This document shows, in pieces, positions 34,689 through 43,175 of a DNA stretch of 64,000 nt. The translations under genes were made by a program, and so were the position numbers. The stretch comes from Bacteroidota bacterium (GTDB taxonomy: Bacteria > Bacteroidota > Bacteroidia > Bacteroidales > FEN-979): assembly GCA_026391835.1 (NCBI GenBank), contig JAPLDF010000043.1, forward strand, positions 1 through 64,000. Direction: 5' to 3'. The notes under the pieces are model-generated. The model had not been told where the DNA came from, ran no database searches, and was given only the letters and a program-made list of their open reading frames with translations. The first letter of the stretch is position 1. Each line of letters opens with the position of its first letter.

Positions 34689-35843
34689 ATGAAAATCAAA
34701 CCATATCTCAAATTCATCATAGGGACATTCCTGCTTATAACCACCATGGGTTATGGCGCGAACCCGGCGGAAAAGGGGGATACCCTTAACCCGCAACAAA
34801 TGTTAAAACAGCTGGACTCGATCCGTGAAAAGCTCCAGGCTGCAGTGTTAGCCGGCAAGTCCCAGTCATCCTCACTCATGCTGCCGACGGTCATTGGCAT
34901 TGAATCTTCGCTAAGGTCCGGCAAACTTGCAGTGTATGGTGATTACATCAGTATTAAAATCGACAGCATTGATGCCATGATCGCCCTGACCGACTCCATT
35001 GCAGGAGTGAATAAAGACACGCTGGGCGAAGTGATCCTGTATATCAACGGCAATCCCATGCGCGACATCGGGGTGATGAATATCGACCGGCAGGAGCACG
35101 AACTCATCTTCCACCTCGACCGCCATTCGAAATACCTGTTGAAATTCTACCCCGAATTTCCCTACCTGTGGTCGTCCATCCCGGTCACCATCAGCGCCGG
35201 GTACCGGAGCGGGCTCATCCTGCCTGTTGCACCGGCGTTCAGGGAAATTAACCTTAAATACGTCAGTTACTGGTCCATGGTGTTTTCCATGCTGTTCATC
35301 CTGACCATCATGGTCAGTTTTGTCGTCCTTGCCGCTAAAACCAACCTCATCCGGATCGGAAATGACAACAGCCCGTTCAGCCTGGCACTTACACAGCTTT
35401 CTTTCTGGTCCATCGTGGTCGCATCCTCGTTTATCTACATCTGGATTGTTACCGAAGAACTCCCGCCAATCACAGGATCAACGCTGATACTGATTTCGGT
35501 AAGTGCCCTTACCACCGCTGGATCGCGGCTCGTGGATATCCGCACGAAAACGAAAGGCGATCTCCTGCAGCAGTCCGACAGTTTCCTTGAGGACATTCTC
35601 CAGGATGAGTTGGGATACAGCGTTCACCGTGCCCAGATGTTCATGTGGACAGTGATCATGGGAATTATCTTTGTTGTAAGTGTGATCCGCCTGCAGCAGA
35701 TCCCGCAGCTCGACGAAAGCCTGCTGGGCCTGATGGGGATCAGTTCAGGCGCCTATGTTGGATTAAAAACCATGGAAAATAAGAAGGATCCGGAGACAGA
35801 GGGAAAGGAAGAGGGGAAAGAGGATGCACCCAAAACGGAGTAG
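34689..35843 (+). CDS. Membrane protein with periplasmic N-domain, function unknown
   Basis: 384 residues with an N-terminal signal (about 1-24), a periplasmic domain (about 25-190) containing a predicted coil and DEVILYINGNPM-like beta part, then about five hydrophobic segments (near 198-220, 236-257, 262-282, 315-335, 340-358) and a charged, Glu/Lys-rich tail. No enzyme motif was found. Its stop lies 6 bases before a short array of the octamer repeat. It is paired with the four-helix membrane protein upstream. Confidence 0.65.
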   Translation: MKIKPYLKFIIGTFLLITTMGYGANPAEKGDTLNPQQMLKQLDSIREKLQAAVLAGKSQSSSLMLPTVIGIESSLRSGKLAVYGDYISIKIDSIDAMIALTDSIAGVNKDTLGEVILYINGNPMRDIGVMNIDRQEHELIFHLDRHSKYLLKFYPEFPYLWSSIPVTISAGYRSGLILPVAPAFREINLKYVSYWSMVFSMLFILTIMVSFVVLAAKTNLIRIGNDNSPFSLALTQLSFWSIVVASSFIYIWIVTEELPPITGSTLILISVSALTTAGSRLVDIRTKTKGDLLQQSDSFLEDILQDELGYSVHRAQMFMWTVIMGIIFVVSVIRLQQIPQLDESLLGLMGISSGAYVGLKTMENKKDPETEGKEEGKEDAPKTE

Positions 35844-35848
35844 GAGGT

Positions 35849-35888
35849 GGTGAACGGGTAAACGGGTGAACGGGTAAACGGGTGGACG
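35849..35888 (+). repeat. Octamer array A (5 units of GGTRAACG, last GGTGGACG)
   Basis: Five phased 8-bp units fill the gap between two convergent genes: GGTGAACG, GGTAAACG, GGTGAACG, GGTAAACG, GGTGGACG. The last unit links the GGTRAACR form (arrays D, E) to the GGYGGACR form (arrays B, C), showing that these are one family. Confidence 0.85.
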
Positions 35889-35900
35889 GGAAAGGAGCAA

Positions 35901-37802
35901 TTATCCTTCGAGCAGGATGCCTGCGCTCCTGATGATTCCTTCGGTGTCAAAGCCGCATTCATGATGGAGTTGCGCCACGGAGCCCTGTTCGATAAAAAGA
36001 TCGGGAATCCCGAGCCGCCGGACTTTTGCCGCATAGCCATGGTCGGCCATGAATTCAAGCACGGCAGATCCCATGCCACCCATGATGGCGCCATCTTCGA
36101 CGGTGATGATTTTATTGAATTTCCCGAAAATCCCGTGCAGCAGTTCTTCGTCAAGAGGTTTGAGGAAACGGAGATCGTAAATCGCAACCGAATGCCCCGA
36201 TTTTTCGAGGGCATTGCACGCTTCAATGGCATAATTTCCCATATGGCCAAGGGTGATGATGGCAGCATCTTTCCCGTCGCGGATCATGCGCCCCCTGCCA
36301 ACTTCAAGCCGGGTCATTGGTGTTTTCCACTTTGGCATGACACCCCTGCCTTTCGGGTAGCGGATGGCAAACGGCCCCATGTCTTTTAATTGTGCCGTGA
36401 ACATCATGTTGCGGAGTTCCTCTTCGTTCATGGGAGAAGCCACAACCAGGTTTGGAATGCACCGCAGGTAAACAAGGTCATACGCGCCGTGATGGGTTGC
36501 CCCGTCTTCGCCAACCAGACCGCCGCGGTCGAGGCAAAACACCACATTCAGTTTCTGGAGGGCAACATCGTGGATCACCTGGTCATAGCCGCGCTGCATG
36601 AAGGTGGAGTATATGTTGCAGAAGGGGACGTATCCCGATGCGGCCATCCCGGCGCTGAAGGTAACGGCGTGCTGTTCGGCAATGCCCACATCAAAGGTGC
36701 GGTCGGGCATTTTGGCCATCATCAGGTTGAGCGAACACCCGGTTGACATGGCAGGGGTGATGCCGACTATTTTTGGATTTTCTTCGGCAAGTTCAATGAT
36801 GGTACGCCCGAAAACAGTCTGGTATTTTGGCGCAAGGCCCTGGCATTTATCTTCCCTGAGCGTGCCGGTTGTTTTGTCAAATACGCCGGGAGCATGGTAT
36901 ACTGTCTGATCCTTCTCGGCTTTTTCGAATCCTTTGCCCTTCACCGTGTGTATATGCAGCAGTTTCGGACCCTTGATGTCGTTCATGTCTTTTAGCAGCT
37001 TCACCATGCGGATCACGTCATTCCCGTCAACCGGGCCGAAATACCGGAAGTTGAAGGCTTCGAACAGGTTGCCGCTCTTGAGCAAAGTTGTCTTCAGGGC
37101 ATTCCCCAGTTGCTTGACGATTGCCCTTGAATTTTTTCCATACTTGGTGCCGCCGCCCATCGCCAGCCAGATCTTGTCACGAAACTTGTTGTATGTGCGG
37201 GAGGTAACGATGTCGGCAAGGTAATCTTTGATGGCCCCTACATTTTTGTCGATGGCGATCTGGTTGTCATTGAGGATCACCATGAGGTTGGCATTCGAAA
37301 CGCCGGCATTGTTAAGTGCTTCCATGGCCATTCCCCCGGTCATGGCGCCATCACCGATCACGGCCACATGATGCCGCTCTGTTTGTCCGCCGAGTTTGGC
37401 GGCTACCGCCATTCCAAGGGCAGCAGAAATGGAGGTGGAGGAGTGCCCGACACCGAAAGCATCAAAGTCACTTTCGGCCATCTTCGGGAATCCGCTGATC
37501 CCCTTGTAGGTGCGGATGGTGTCAAACCGTTCTTTCCGCCCGGTAAGGATTTTGTGCGCGTAGGCCTGGTGCCCTACATCCCAGATGATCTTGTCGAACG
37601 GGGCATCGTACACGTAATGCAGTGCCACGGCCAGTTCAACGGCACCCAGGCTGGCACCGAGGTGGCCGGGATTGACGGCCATTACCTCAATGATAAATTG
37701 CCGGATCTCTTCACATAACTTCGGCAGCTCGTCCAGTTTAAGCCTCTTGAGATCTGCCGGGAAATTTATAAGGGTTAACAGTGGTCCTGTAAGCGGGGTC
37801 AT
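35901..37802 (-). CDS. dxs: 1-deoxy-D-xylulose-5-phosphate synthase
   Basis: 633 residues from the ATG at 37802; the frame is open to 37889 but that overlaps the sufT gene. The enzyme condenses pyruvate and glyceraldehyde 3-phosphate with thiamine diphosphate, the first step of the MEP isoprenoid pathway, in the cytosol. Motifs include NPGHLGASLGAVELAVALH, WDVGHQAYAHKILTGR, the ThDP/Mg site GDGAMTGGMAMEALN...NDNQIAI, DVGIAEQHAVTFSAGMA and LDRGGLVGEDGATHHG. It follows sufT with a 10-bp gap; the pathway's last enzymes, IspG and IspH, are Fe-S proteins, which gives the pairing sense. Confidence 0.97.
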   Translation of the reverse strand: MTPLTGPLLTLINFPADLKRLKLDELPKLCEEIRQFIIEVMAVNPGHLGASLGAVELAVALHYVYDAPFDKIIWDVGHQAYAHKILTGRKERFDTIRTYKGISGFPKMAESDFDAFGVGHSSTSISAALGMAVAAKLGGQTERHHVAVIGDGAMTGGMAMEALNNAGVSNANLMVILNDNQIAIDKNVGAIKDYLADIVTSRTYNKFRDKIWLAMGGGTKYGKNSRAIVKQLGNALKTTLLKSGNLFEAFNFRYFGPVDGNDVIRMVKLLKDMNDIKGPKLLHIHTVKGKGFEKAEKDQTVYHAPGVFDKTTGTLREDKCQGLAPKYQTVFGRTIIELAEENPKIVGITPAMSTGCSLNLMMAKMPDRTFDVGIAEQHAVTFSAGMAASGYVPFCNIYSTFMQRGYDQVIHDVALQKLNVVFCLDRGGLVGEDGATHHGAYDLVYLRCIPNLVVASPMNEEELRNMMFTAQLKDMGPFAIRYPKGRGVMPKWKTPMTRLEVGRGRMIRDGKDAAIITLGHMGNYAIEACNALEKSGHSVAIYDLRFLKPLDEELLHGIFGKFNKIITVEDGAIMGGMGSAVLEFMADHGYAAKVRRLGIPDLFIEQGSVAQLHHECGFDTEGIIRSAGILLEG

Positions 37803-37812
37803 TTTCCTTGAT

Positions 37813-38145
37813 TTATAGTAGGCCAAGTTCCAGGAGGGCGGATTCTGACAGCATATCCTTGTCCCAGGGCGGTTCAAAAGTGAGTTCAACCTTTACGGCT
37901 CCGACACCTTCCACCATTTTTACCGTCTCCTGGACCTGCAGGGGCATATCTTCAGCAACCGGGCAGTTGGGGGAGGTCAAGGTCATAAGGATGTACACAT
38001 CGTTGGTTTGATCATTGACCTGCAGGTTGTAGATCAGCCCGAGATCATAGATGTTGACCGGGATTTCCGGATCAAAAACGGACCTGAGTGCAGCGATAAT
38101 TTTTGCCTCAAAGGGACTGTGGTGAATTTGATTGTTGGATGCCAC
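37813..38145 (-). CDS. sufT: SufT-like DUF59/MIP18 Fe-S maturation protein
   Basis: 110 residues of the DUF59 (MIP18/PaaD) family: DPEIPVNIYDLGLIYNL (about 24-40), TLTSPNCPVAEDMP with the conserved Cys near 62, and VELTFEPPWDKDMLSESALLELGL. The family assists Fe-S cluster delivery to target proteins; SufT is the usual bacterial name. It is cotranscribed with dxs rather than with the suf genes 8 kb away. A perfect -7 box is seen directly upstream on the minus strand, and ATG at 38145 starts the domain. Confidence 0.9.
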   Translation of the reverse strand: MASNNQIHHSPFEAKIIAALRSVFDPEIPVNIYDLGLIYNLQVNDQTNDVYILMTLTSPNCPVAEDMPLQVQETVKMVEGVGAVKVELTFEPPWDKDMLSESALLELGLL

Positions 38146-38156
38146 GATTTTTTTTT

Positions 38157-38164
38157 ACAAAGAT
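38157..38164 (-). promoter_or_regulatory. -7 promoter element of sufT-dxs
   Basis: Minus-strand TATCTTTG lies about 12 bases upstream of the sufT ATG, so the transcript would have a very short leader. No -33 TTG at the standard distance. Confidence 0.4.
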
Positions 38165-38279
38165 AAGGTTATTCTCACAATAGAATAGGCACGGATATCC
38201 TGAAAAGCGTCAATTCGACAAACCGGACAAAGGATGTTTTTGAATCGGGGAAACACTAATCCCTGTCATTGGGAGAAAA

Positions 38280-38355
38280 TGCCACAAAGGCACCAAGGTA
38301 TAATCAAAAGCATCGTATTCCTGGTGAATCGTTGTGCCTTAGTGACCTTGTGGCA
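38280..38355. repeat. 76-bp imperfect inverted repeat
   Basis: The 19-base arms TGCCACAAAGGCACCAAGG (38280-38298) and, read inverted, 38337-38355 match at 16 of 19 positions around a 38-base centre. The sequence resembles the CACAAAGGCAC-type dispersed repeats common between genes in this phylum. No gene lies in 38165-38398. Confidence 0.6.
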
Positions 38356-38398
38356 ATAAATGCTTTGAAAAAATCCGAAGTATTGAGCAGCAGCCAGA

Positions 38399-38851
38399 CT
38401 ATCTGTCCAGGATGATCGGGCTGGTCACATCGCATATCGGCGGGCACGGGCTCAAACCCCTGGCATCGGTATTGATAATCGAATTCCTGACGGCATCTTT
38501 CCCTGTATTGTCCACCCCGACGACAATTCCGACAGTCCTGGAATTATTGTCCCTGCCGAGGTAAATCCTGAAGGCTGTCAGGGCCGTGTTTTCCCTGGCA
38601 ATGAGGTTCATGGCATCCAGCTGTGTTTTGTCGATCGTAAAACCCTTGATGACCTGGTTGAGGGGAACTGCATCCGCCTTGTAATTTTTATAATAGCTGT
38701 TTGCCACGGCCGATGTTATTGGTTCCGGCGGGGAACTTTCCGTGGAAACCTGGGGTGTACTTGAAAATGAAAGCAGGCCGATGATTGAAATTCCCAGCAG
38801 CAAGCCACTTGCGAAGCCTACGGATGTAAAAAAATATTTATTTGTTTTCAT
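38399..38851 (-). CDS. Small membrane-anchored extracytoplasmic protein, function unknown
   Basis: 150 residues. One hydrophobic helix (about 9-30) anchors a Ser/Pro-rich linker and a soluble domain (about 45-150) with FTIDKTQLDAMNLIARENTALTAFRIYLGRDNN and SPCPPICDVTSPIIL near the end, holding two Cys. No known family recognised. A perfect -7 box TATCTTTG lies 46 bases upstream (minus strand, 38897-38904), divergent from the TPR protein gene. Confidence 0.6.
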   Translation of the reverse strand: MKTNKYFFTSVGFASGLLLGISIIGLLSFSSTPQVSTESSPPEPITSAVANSYYKNYKADAVPLNQVIKGFTIDKTQLDAMNLIARENTALTAFRIYLGRDNNSRTVGIVVGVDNTGKDAVRNSIINTDARGLSPCPPICDVTSPIILDR

Positions 38852-38896
38852 GGGATTTTAATTTAGAATGATATTAAATAAATGATTAATTTTGTT

Positions 38897-38904
38897 CAAA
38901 GATA
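38897..38904 (-). promoter_or_regulatory. -7 promoter element of the 38399-38851 gene
   Basis: Minus-strand TATCTTTG, exact TAnnTTTG. A minus-strand TTG lies 16 bases further upstream (38921-38923), somewhat closer than usual. Confidence 0.4.
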
Positions 38905-38936
38905 AATGATTATGGTCATTCAACATATACTTTTTT

Positions 38937-40925
38937 ATGGATATGAAGGTTGATGGCGACATGGGTGCGAATGATCGGGCTAATATAGGTAAATATATTA
39001 TTAAAATCAATATTTTTTTCTTTTTCCTGCTCATAATCCCGGCCTTTGCATTATTTGGGCAGTCTGATCCCCTGGTGTATACAAGGAAATTGTTGCAGGA
39101 GTGCAATGTCACAAAAAATGACAGTATTAAAATCGAAAAACTCTGCAACCTTGCATTCTTTTACTACGATTATCTTGGCAACAATAAAGTTGCCGACAGT
39201 CTTGGTGAAGCTGCCATCGAGGCTGGCGAAAAAAGCCACCGCCCTGAACTGCTGTACCTGGCATACAACAGGTATGTTGAATCCAACGACCTGCACGAAA
39301 ACTACAGGAAGGCCCTTGATTATATGCAGAAGGCCGAGCAGCTTTCGTTAACCGGCAACAACCCGGAAGCAGATTTCCGGAATTTCAAAAACCTGGCATC
39401 CGTGTACCTCGCCGGGTATGAATACGACAGGGCGCTGGAGTACAGTTACAAAATATTGTCAATAGCCGGTACTTCCGAAAACAACGGATTGAAAGCTGAA
39501 AGTTACCTCTTTATCGGGCAATGCCTGGAGGGGAAAAATCAAAAAATCGAAGCCTTCAGGAATTACCTGAACGCGGTAGGACTGGCTGAAAGGATGAATG
39601 ATGCCAGGTTGCTCGGTGAATGTTATTCGCGGTTATCAAGCTTTTACAGCTTTAATAAATTATTTGGCAAGGCAAACCATTATAAATTGCTGCAGCGTGA
39701 CCTGGTTTTAAAGGCCAACCCGGTTGATTCCGTTGCGCTTATGTGGATAGAGTATGATTTGCAGGTGGTCGACATCAGCTCCGACAATAACCAGCTGTAT
39801 GAACGCAACATGCAGGAGATCCTTGGGTTTGCTATGCGCCACACGGCCAGCCGGCTGTTGAATTTTGAAATCGCACTCATCCGCACGCATTACATTGAAG
39901 CGAATAAGATTAACCAGCTGCATGATCTTTATTATAAGAAATTCCCGCATGAACTTGCCCGGCTGGCTTCCGAAAATCCCGCGCTGTATTTCAGGCTTAA
40001 GGCATTTTTTTGTGAGGAGGGGAATGTCCCTGATTCCGCCCTCTATTATTTTAATAAAGCCGAAAAATTGCTGCAAAGCGATCGCAATATCATCCTCCAG
40101 GCAAATTTTTACAGCAGGTTCGGGCAGTTTCTGATGCGGCACGGCCTGAAAGACAAAGCCATTGAAAAGTTTTCAAAATCACTCGAACTGGCCAAAGCCG
40201 CATCGTACATTGACTACATGATTGCAGCAGCCAAACAACTCGAAACGATCTATGCAGTGAAGGGCGATTATAAAAATGCGTTCAACTTTTCGGTGTTGAA
40301 CAAGGTTCTAAGCGACAGCATCAACAACATGTCGAAAAAAGACCAGTTGCTTATCATGGAGATTGACCATGAAACCAGGCAACGGGACCTTGTTGCAGAA
40401 CAGGAAAAACAGTCTACCCTCCGAAGGCATTATTTGCAATATACGGCCATCACCATTGGGATTCTTACCGTATTTATTGTCCTGATCATGCTTGGCAGCC
40501 TGAAGGTGCCGGAGTGGATCATCAGGATGCTGGGGTTCTTTTCGTTCATTTTCCTGTTTGAATTCATTGTGTTGCTGGCCGATCACAAGATCGAGGAGAT
40601 CACCAACGGGGAGCCGTGGAAGGTGCTGCTTATCAAGATATTTCTCATTGCCATCCTCCTTCCCCTTCACCACGGTATCGAAAAACGGGTGATCACTTAT
40701 TTGCTGAACCACAAGCTGCTTGATATTTCGAGGTTTTCTGCCTTGGTCAGGATTAAGGAACGGGTGGACAGGTGGACGGGTGGACAGGCGGACAGGCGGA
40801 CGGGCGGACAGGCGGACAAGCGGACGGGCGGACAGGCGGACAAGCGGACGGGCGGACAAGCGGACAAGCGGACGGGCGGACAGGCGGACAGGCGGACGGG
40901 CGGACGGGCGGACGGGCGGACTTAA
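38937..40925 (+). CDS. TPR-rich membrane protein with minisatellite-encoded C-terminus
   Basis: 662 residues. A hydrophobic N-terminal segment (about 24-42) is followed by TPR-type helical repeats (about 55-480; e.g. ALDYMQKAEQLSL, ALEYSYKILSIAG, ALYYFNKAEKLL, AIEKFSKSLELA) and a charged coil. Three membrane helices (about 503-523, 530-548, 562-580) lie where relatives usually carry a kinase or DNA-binding output, which is absent. From about residue 607 the sequence becomes a repeating octapeptide (TGGQADRR-like) encoded by the octamer array, so the original stop was probably lost. Function: perhaps a sensor or scaffold; unknown. An alternative start is the ATG at 38961. Confidence 0.75.
   Translation: MDMKVDGDMGANDRANIGKYIIKINIFFFFLLIIPAFALFGQSDPLVYTRKLLQECNVTKNDSIKIEKLCNLAFFYYDYLGNNKVADSLGEAAIEAGEKSHRPELLYLAYNRYVESNDLHENYRKALDYMQKAEQLSLTGNNPEADFRNFKNLASVYLAGYEYDRALEYSYKILSIAGTSENNGLKAESYLFIGQCLEGKNQKIEAFRNYLNAVGLAERMNDARLLGECYSRLSSFYSFNKLFGKANHYKLLQRDLVLKANPVDSVALMWIEYDLQVVDISSDNNQLYERNMQEILGFAMRHTASRLLNFEIALIRTHYIEANKINQLHDLYYKKFPHELARLASENPALYFRLKAFFCEEGNVPDSALYYFNKAEKLLQSDRNIILQANFYSRFGQFLMRHGLKDKAIEKFSKSLELAKAASYIDYMIAAAKQLETIYAVKGDYKNAFNFSVLNKVLSDSINNMSKKDQLLIMEIDHETRQRDLVAEQEKQSTLRRHYLQYTAITIGILTVFIVLIMLGSLKVPEWIIRMLGFFSFIFLFEFIVLLADHKIEEITNGEPWKVLLIKIFLIAILLPLHHGIEKRVITYLLNHKLLDISRFSALVRIKERVDRWTGGQADRRTGGQADKRTGGQADKRTGGQADKRTGGQADRRTGGRADGRT
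40763..40922 (+). repeat. Octamer array B (20 units of RGYGGACR), translated
   Basis: Twenty phased 8-bp units with no length change, such as GGTGGACA, GGCGGACA, GGCGGACG and AGCGGACA; the last ends in T. Three units make 24 bases, i.e. 8 codons, so the array encodes an octapeptide repeat at the end of the TPR protein. The unit has no stop codon in any plus-strand frame. Confidence 0.92.
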
Positions 40926-41007
40926 GGGTTTTTATCAGGGCAAGCATATTTCTTTAATAATAGCAGGATAAATTGCAGTAACATTCACCAAATAAACAGC
41001 AGCAACT

Positions 41008-41652
41008 ATGAAAACAAAAATTGGAATTTTAGGATCAGGTGTGGTTGCCCAGGTGCTGGGCAGCGGGTTTCTGAAACATGGATATGATGTAATGATGGGG
41101 ACGAGAGACATTGCAAAGCTAGCCGAATGGCAGAAAGAGAATAAGGCAGGCGTTGGGAGTTTCAGCGAAGCTGCAGCTTTCGGGGAGATTGTTGTGCTGG
41201 CCTCCAAAGGAACAGCGGCCCAGTCTGCCCTGCAACTGGCCGGTGCCGGCAATCTTGCCGGAAAAGTTGTGATTGACACAACCAACCCTATTGCTGATGC
41301 TGCACCTGTGAATGGCGTGCTTCAATATTATACCAGCCTTGGCGATTCGCAGATGGAACAGCTGCAGGCTGCATTTCCGGATGCCCGTTTTGTCAAGGCC
41401 TTTAACAGCGTTGGCAATCACTTTATGATCAACCCCGATTTCGGAGGGATCAAACCAACCATGTTTATCTGCGGCAATGATGCGGAAGCAAAAAAACAGG
41501 TGACCACCATCCTTGACCAGTTTGGCTGGGAAACAGAAGACATGGGTGCTTCAGAAGCAGCGAGGGCCATCGAACCGCTCTGTATTTTATGGTGCATCCC
41601 GGGATTCCTGAGAAATGAATGGATGCATGCGTTTAAATTGCTGAAGAAATAA
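41008..41652 (+). CDS. NAD(P)-binding oxidoreductase (F420/NADP oxidoreductase-like)
   Basis: 214 residues with an N-terminal Rossmann site KIGILGSGVVAQVLGSGFLKHGYDV (GxGxxA at 9-14), the MGTRD cofactor-phosphate loop, VVIDTTNPI and VKAFNSVGNHFM. It matches the NADPH-dependent F420 reductase / 6-phosphogluconate-dehydrogenase-like N-domain proteins found widely in bacteria lacking F420. The substrate is unknown. It is a single gene, 85 bases after the repeat-tailed TPR gene. Confidence 0.83.
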   Translation: MKTKIGILGSGVVAQVLGSGFLKHGYDVMMGTRDIAKLAEWQKENKAGVGSFSEAAAFGEIVVLASKGTAAQSALQLAGAGNLAGKVVIDTTNPIADAAPVNGVLQYYTSLGDSQMEQLQAAFPDARFVKAFNSVGNHFMINPDFGGIKPTMFICGNDAEAKKQVTTILDQFGWETEDMGASEAARAIEPLCILWCIPGFLRNEWMHAFKLLKK

Positions 41653-41772
41653 GGCAAAAAACAGGGAGGTACGACGGCATCATACAGGAAATTTCTTTGT
41701 ACTTTTATGGAGGTGCAGGCCAACCGTTTTGCTTGTCAATCTGAAATGGTCCAATGGTTATAATTTCCCGTC

Positions 41773-43143
41773 ATGAAAAAGCTTTTATCCATCCTGTTAT
41801 TTTTGGTACCTCCAGGTGTGTTTTCCCAACCGGCCCGGGATGGAAACCCCACTGCTCAATATTCCTGGCAAAATATCGGGAATGCCGGTTTCTCTTCATC
41901 CCAGATTCGCTATATGAATCTTTTATTCAGTCCGGCCGGGCAGCCCTATGTCGCATTTTCCGATCTTGACAACTCCTATAAGGCAACTGTTATGAAATAT
42001 GACGGGGCAAAATGGGTACTTGTCGGGTCAGCCGGTTTTTCCGAAGGACAGGCAGACTATTTAACATTTGCATTTGGTCCATCCGGACAGCCGTATGTTG
42101 CATTCCAGGATTATGGAAATTCATACAAAGCCACCGTCATGAAGTTTGACGGAACCAGCTGGGTAACCATCGGAGTGGCGGGATTTTCAGCTGGATTTGC
42201 TGACTGGACAAGCCTGGCCGTAAGCCCCGCAGGGGAACCCTGTGTGGCATTCCGGGATTGGACAAATGGTGAGAAGGCAACCGTGATGAAGTTTGACGGA
42301 TTCGGCTGGGTAACTGTTGGAAATTCAGCCCCGTCTTCCGGTCAGGCCTGTTTCAACAGCCTGGTATTCAGTCCGTCGGGCCAACTCTATTTTGCCTACA
42401 GGGATTTTGGGAATTCCAGCGGGGTAACCGTGAAAAAATTAGCGGGAAACGATTGGACCAGTGTTGGAAATCCTGGCTTTTCATCGTCCACCTCCGGGGA
42501 GGTAATCCTTGCTTTCAGTCCTGCCGGGCAGCCCTGGGTGGCTTATTCAAATTATGATCCTGTTAACAAGGCAGAGGTAATGAAGTTTGATGGAACCAGC
42601 TGGGTGAAAGCAGGAAGTGTTGATGTTCCGGGTTCCGGATGGTCCCAGAGCTTTGCAATGAGCCCGTCCGGCCAGCCTTACCTTGCTTACGAAGATATGA
42701 GCCTGTCAGGAAAGGCGACAGTTGTTAAATACGATGGCGTTGACTGGGTATACGAAGGATCAGCAGGTTTTTCTGCAGGACAGGTTGGGTATACAAGTAT
42801 TGCATTCAGTCCGACCGGCCAGCCATATGTCGGTTATGCGGATGAAAACCTGGAAGCAACCGTTATGTATTATAACTCGCCCTCTGGTATTGGCGAACCT
42901 GCACAGTCGGCCATTTCAGTATACCCGGATCCGGCAACCACCTCGGTGACAGTCGATGTTAACATTCCCGGGAATAATCGCCATAAACTCGAAATTTTCG
43001 ATACCAGGGGAAATAAAATAATGGAAACGGAAGCCAATGAAAAAATGATTACCATTGCCGTGAACGATTTTCAGCCGGGAATCTATTTTGTTACAGTGAA
43101 AACACCGGATTCGTTTTACGTGGAAAAGTTTTGTAAACAGTAA
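41773..43143 (+). CDS. Secreted repeat-propeller protein with T9SS sorting domain
   Basis: 456 residues: signal peptide (about 1-18), then about seven repeats of about 47 residues with the pattern FSP-[AS]-GQPYVAFxD...KATVMKFDGTSWVTIGxAGFS (about 28-370), probably blades of a beta-propeller. A type A T9SS domain closes the protein (ISVYPDPATTSVTVDV...GIYFVTVKT). The blades are close to each other in sequence, suggesting recent duplication. Ligand and activity unknown. Confidence 0.85.
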   Translation: MKKLLSILLFLVPPGVFSQPARDGNPTAQYSWQNIGNAGFSSSQIRYMNLLFSPAGQPYVAFSDLDNSYKATVMKYDGAKWVLVGSAGFSEGQADYLTFAFGPSGQPYVAFQDYGNSYKATVMKFDGTSWVTIGVAGFSAGFADWTSLAVSPAGEPCVAFRDWTNGEKATVMKFDGFGWVTVGNSAPSSGQACFNSLVFSPSGQLYFAYRDFGNSSGVTVKKLAGNDWTSVGNPGFSSSTSGEVILAFSPAGQPWVAYSNYDPVNKAEVMKFDGTSWVKAGSVDVPGSGWSQSFAMSPSGQPYLAYEDMSLSGKATVVKYDGVDWVYEGSAGFSAGQVGYTSIAFSPTGQPYVGYADENLEATVMYYNSPSGIGEPAQSAISVYPDPATTSVTVDVNIPGNNRHKLEIFDTRGNKIMETEANEKMITIAVNDFQPGIYFVTVKTPDSFYVEKFCKQ

Positions 43144-43175
43144 AAATGTCTCGTCAGATTACCTAAAAATCCAGG

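Noticed and set aside
40308-40947. Minus-strand ORFs rich in ARPLVRLS/ACPPVRPS opposite array B
   Set aside because: Produced by the stop-free octamer repeat on the complementary strand, not genes.
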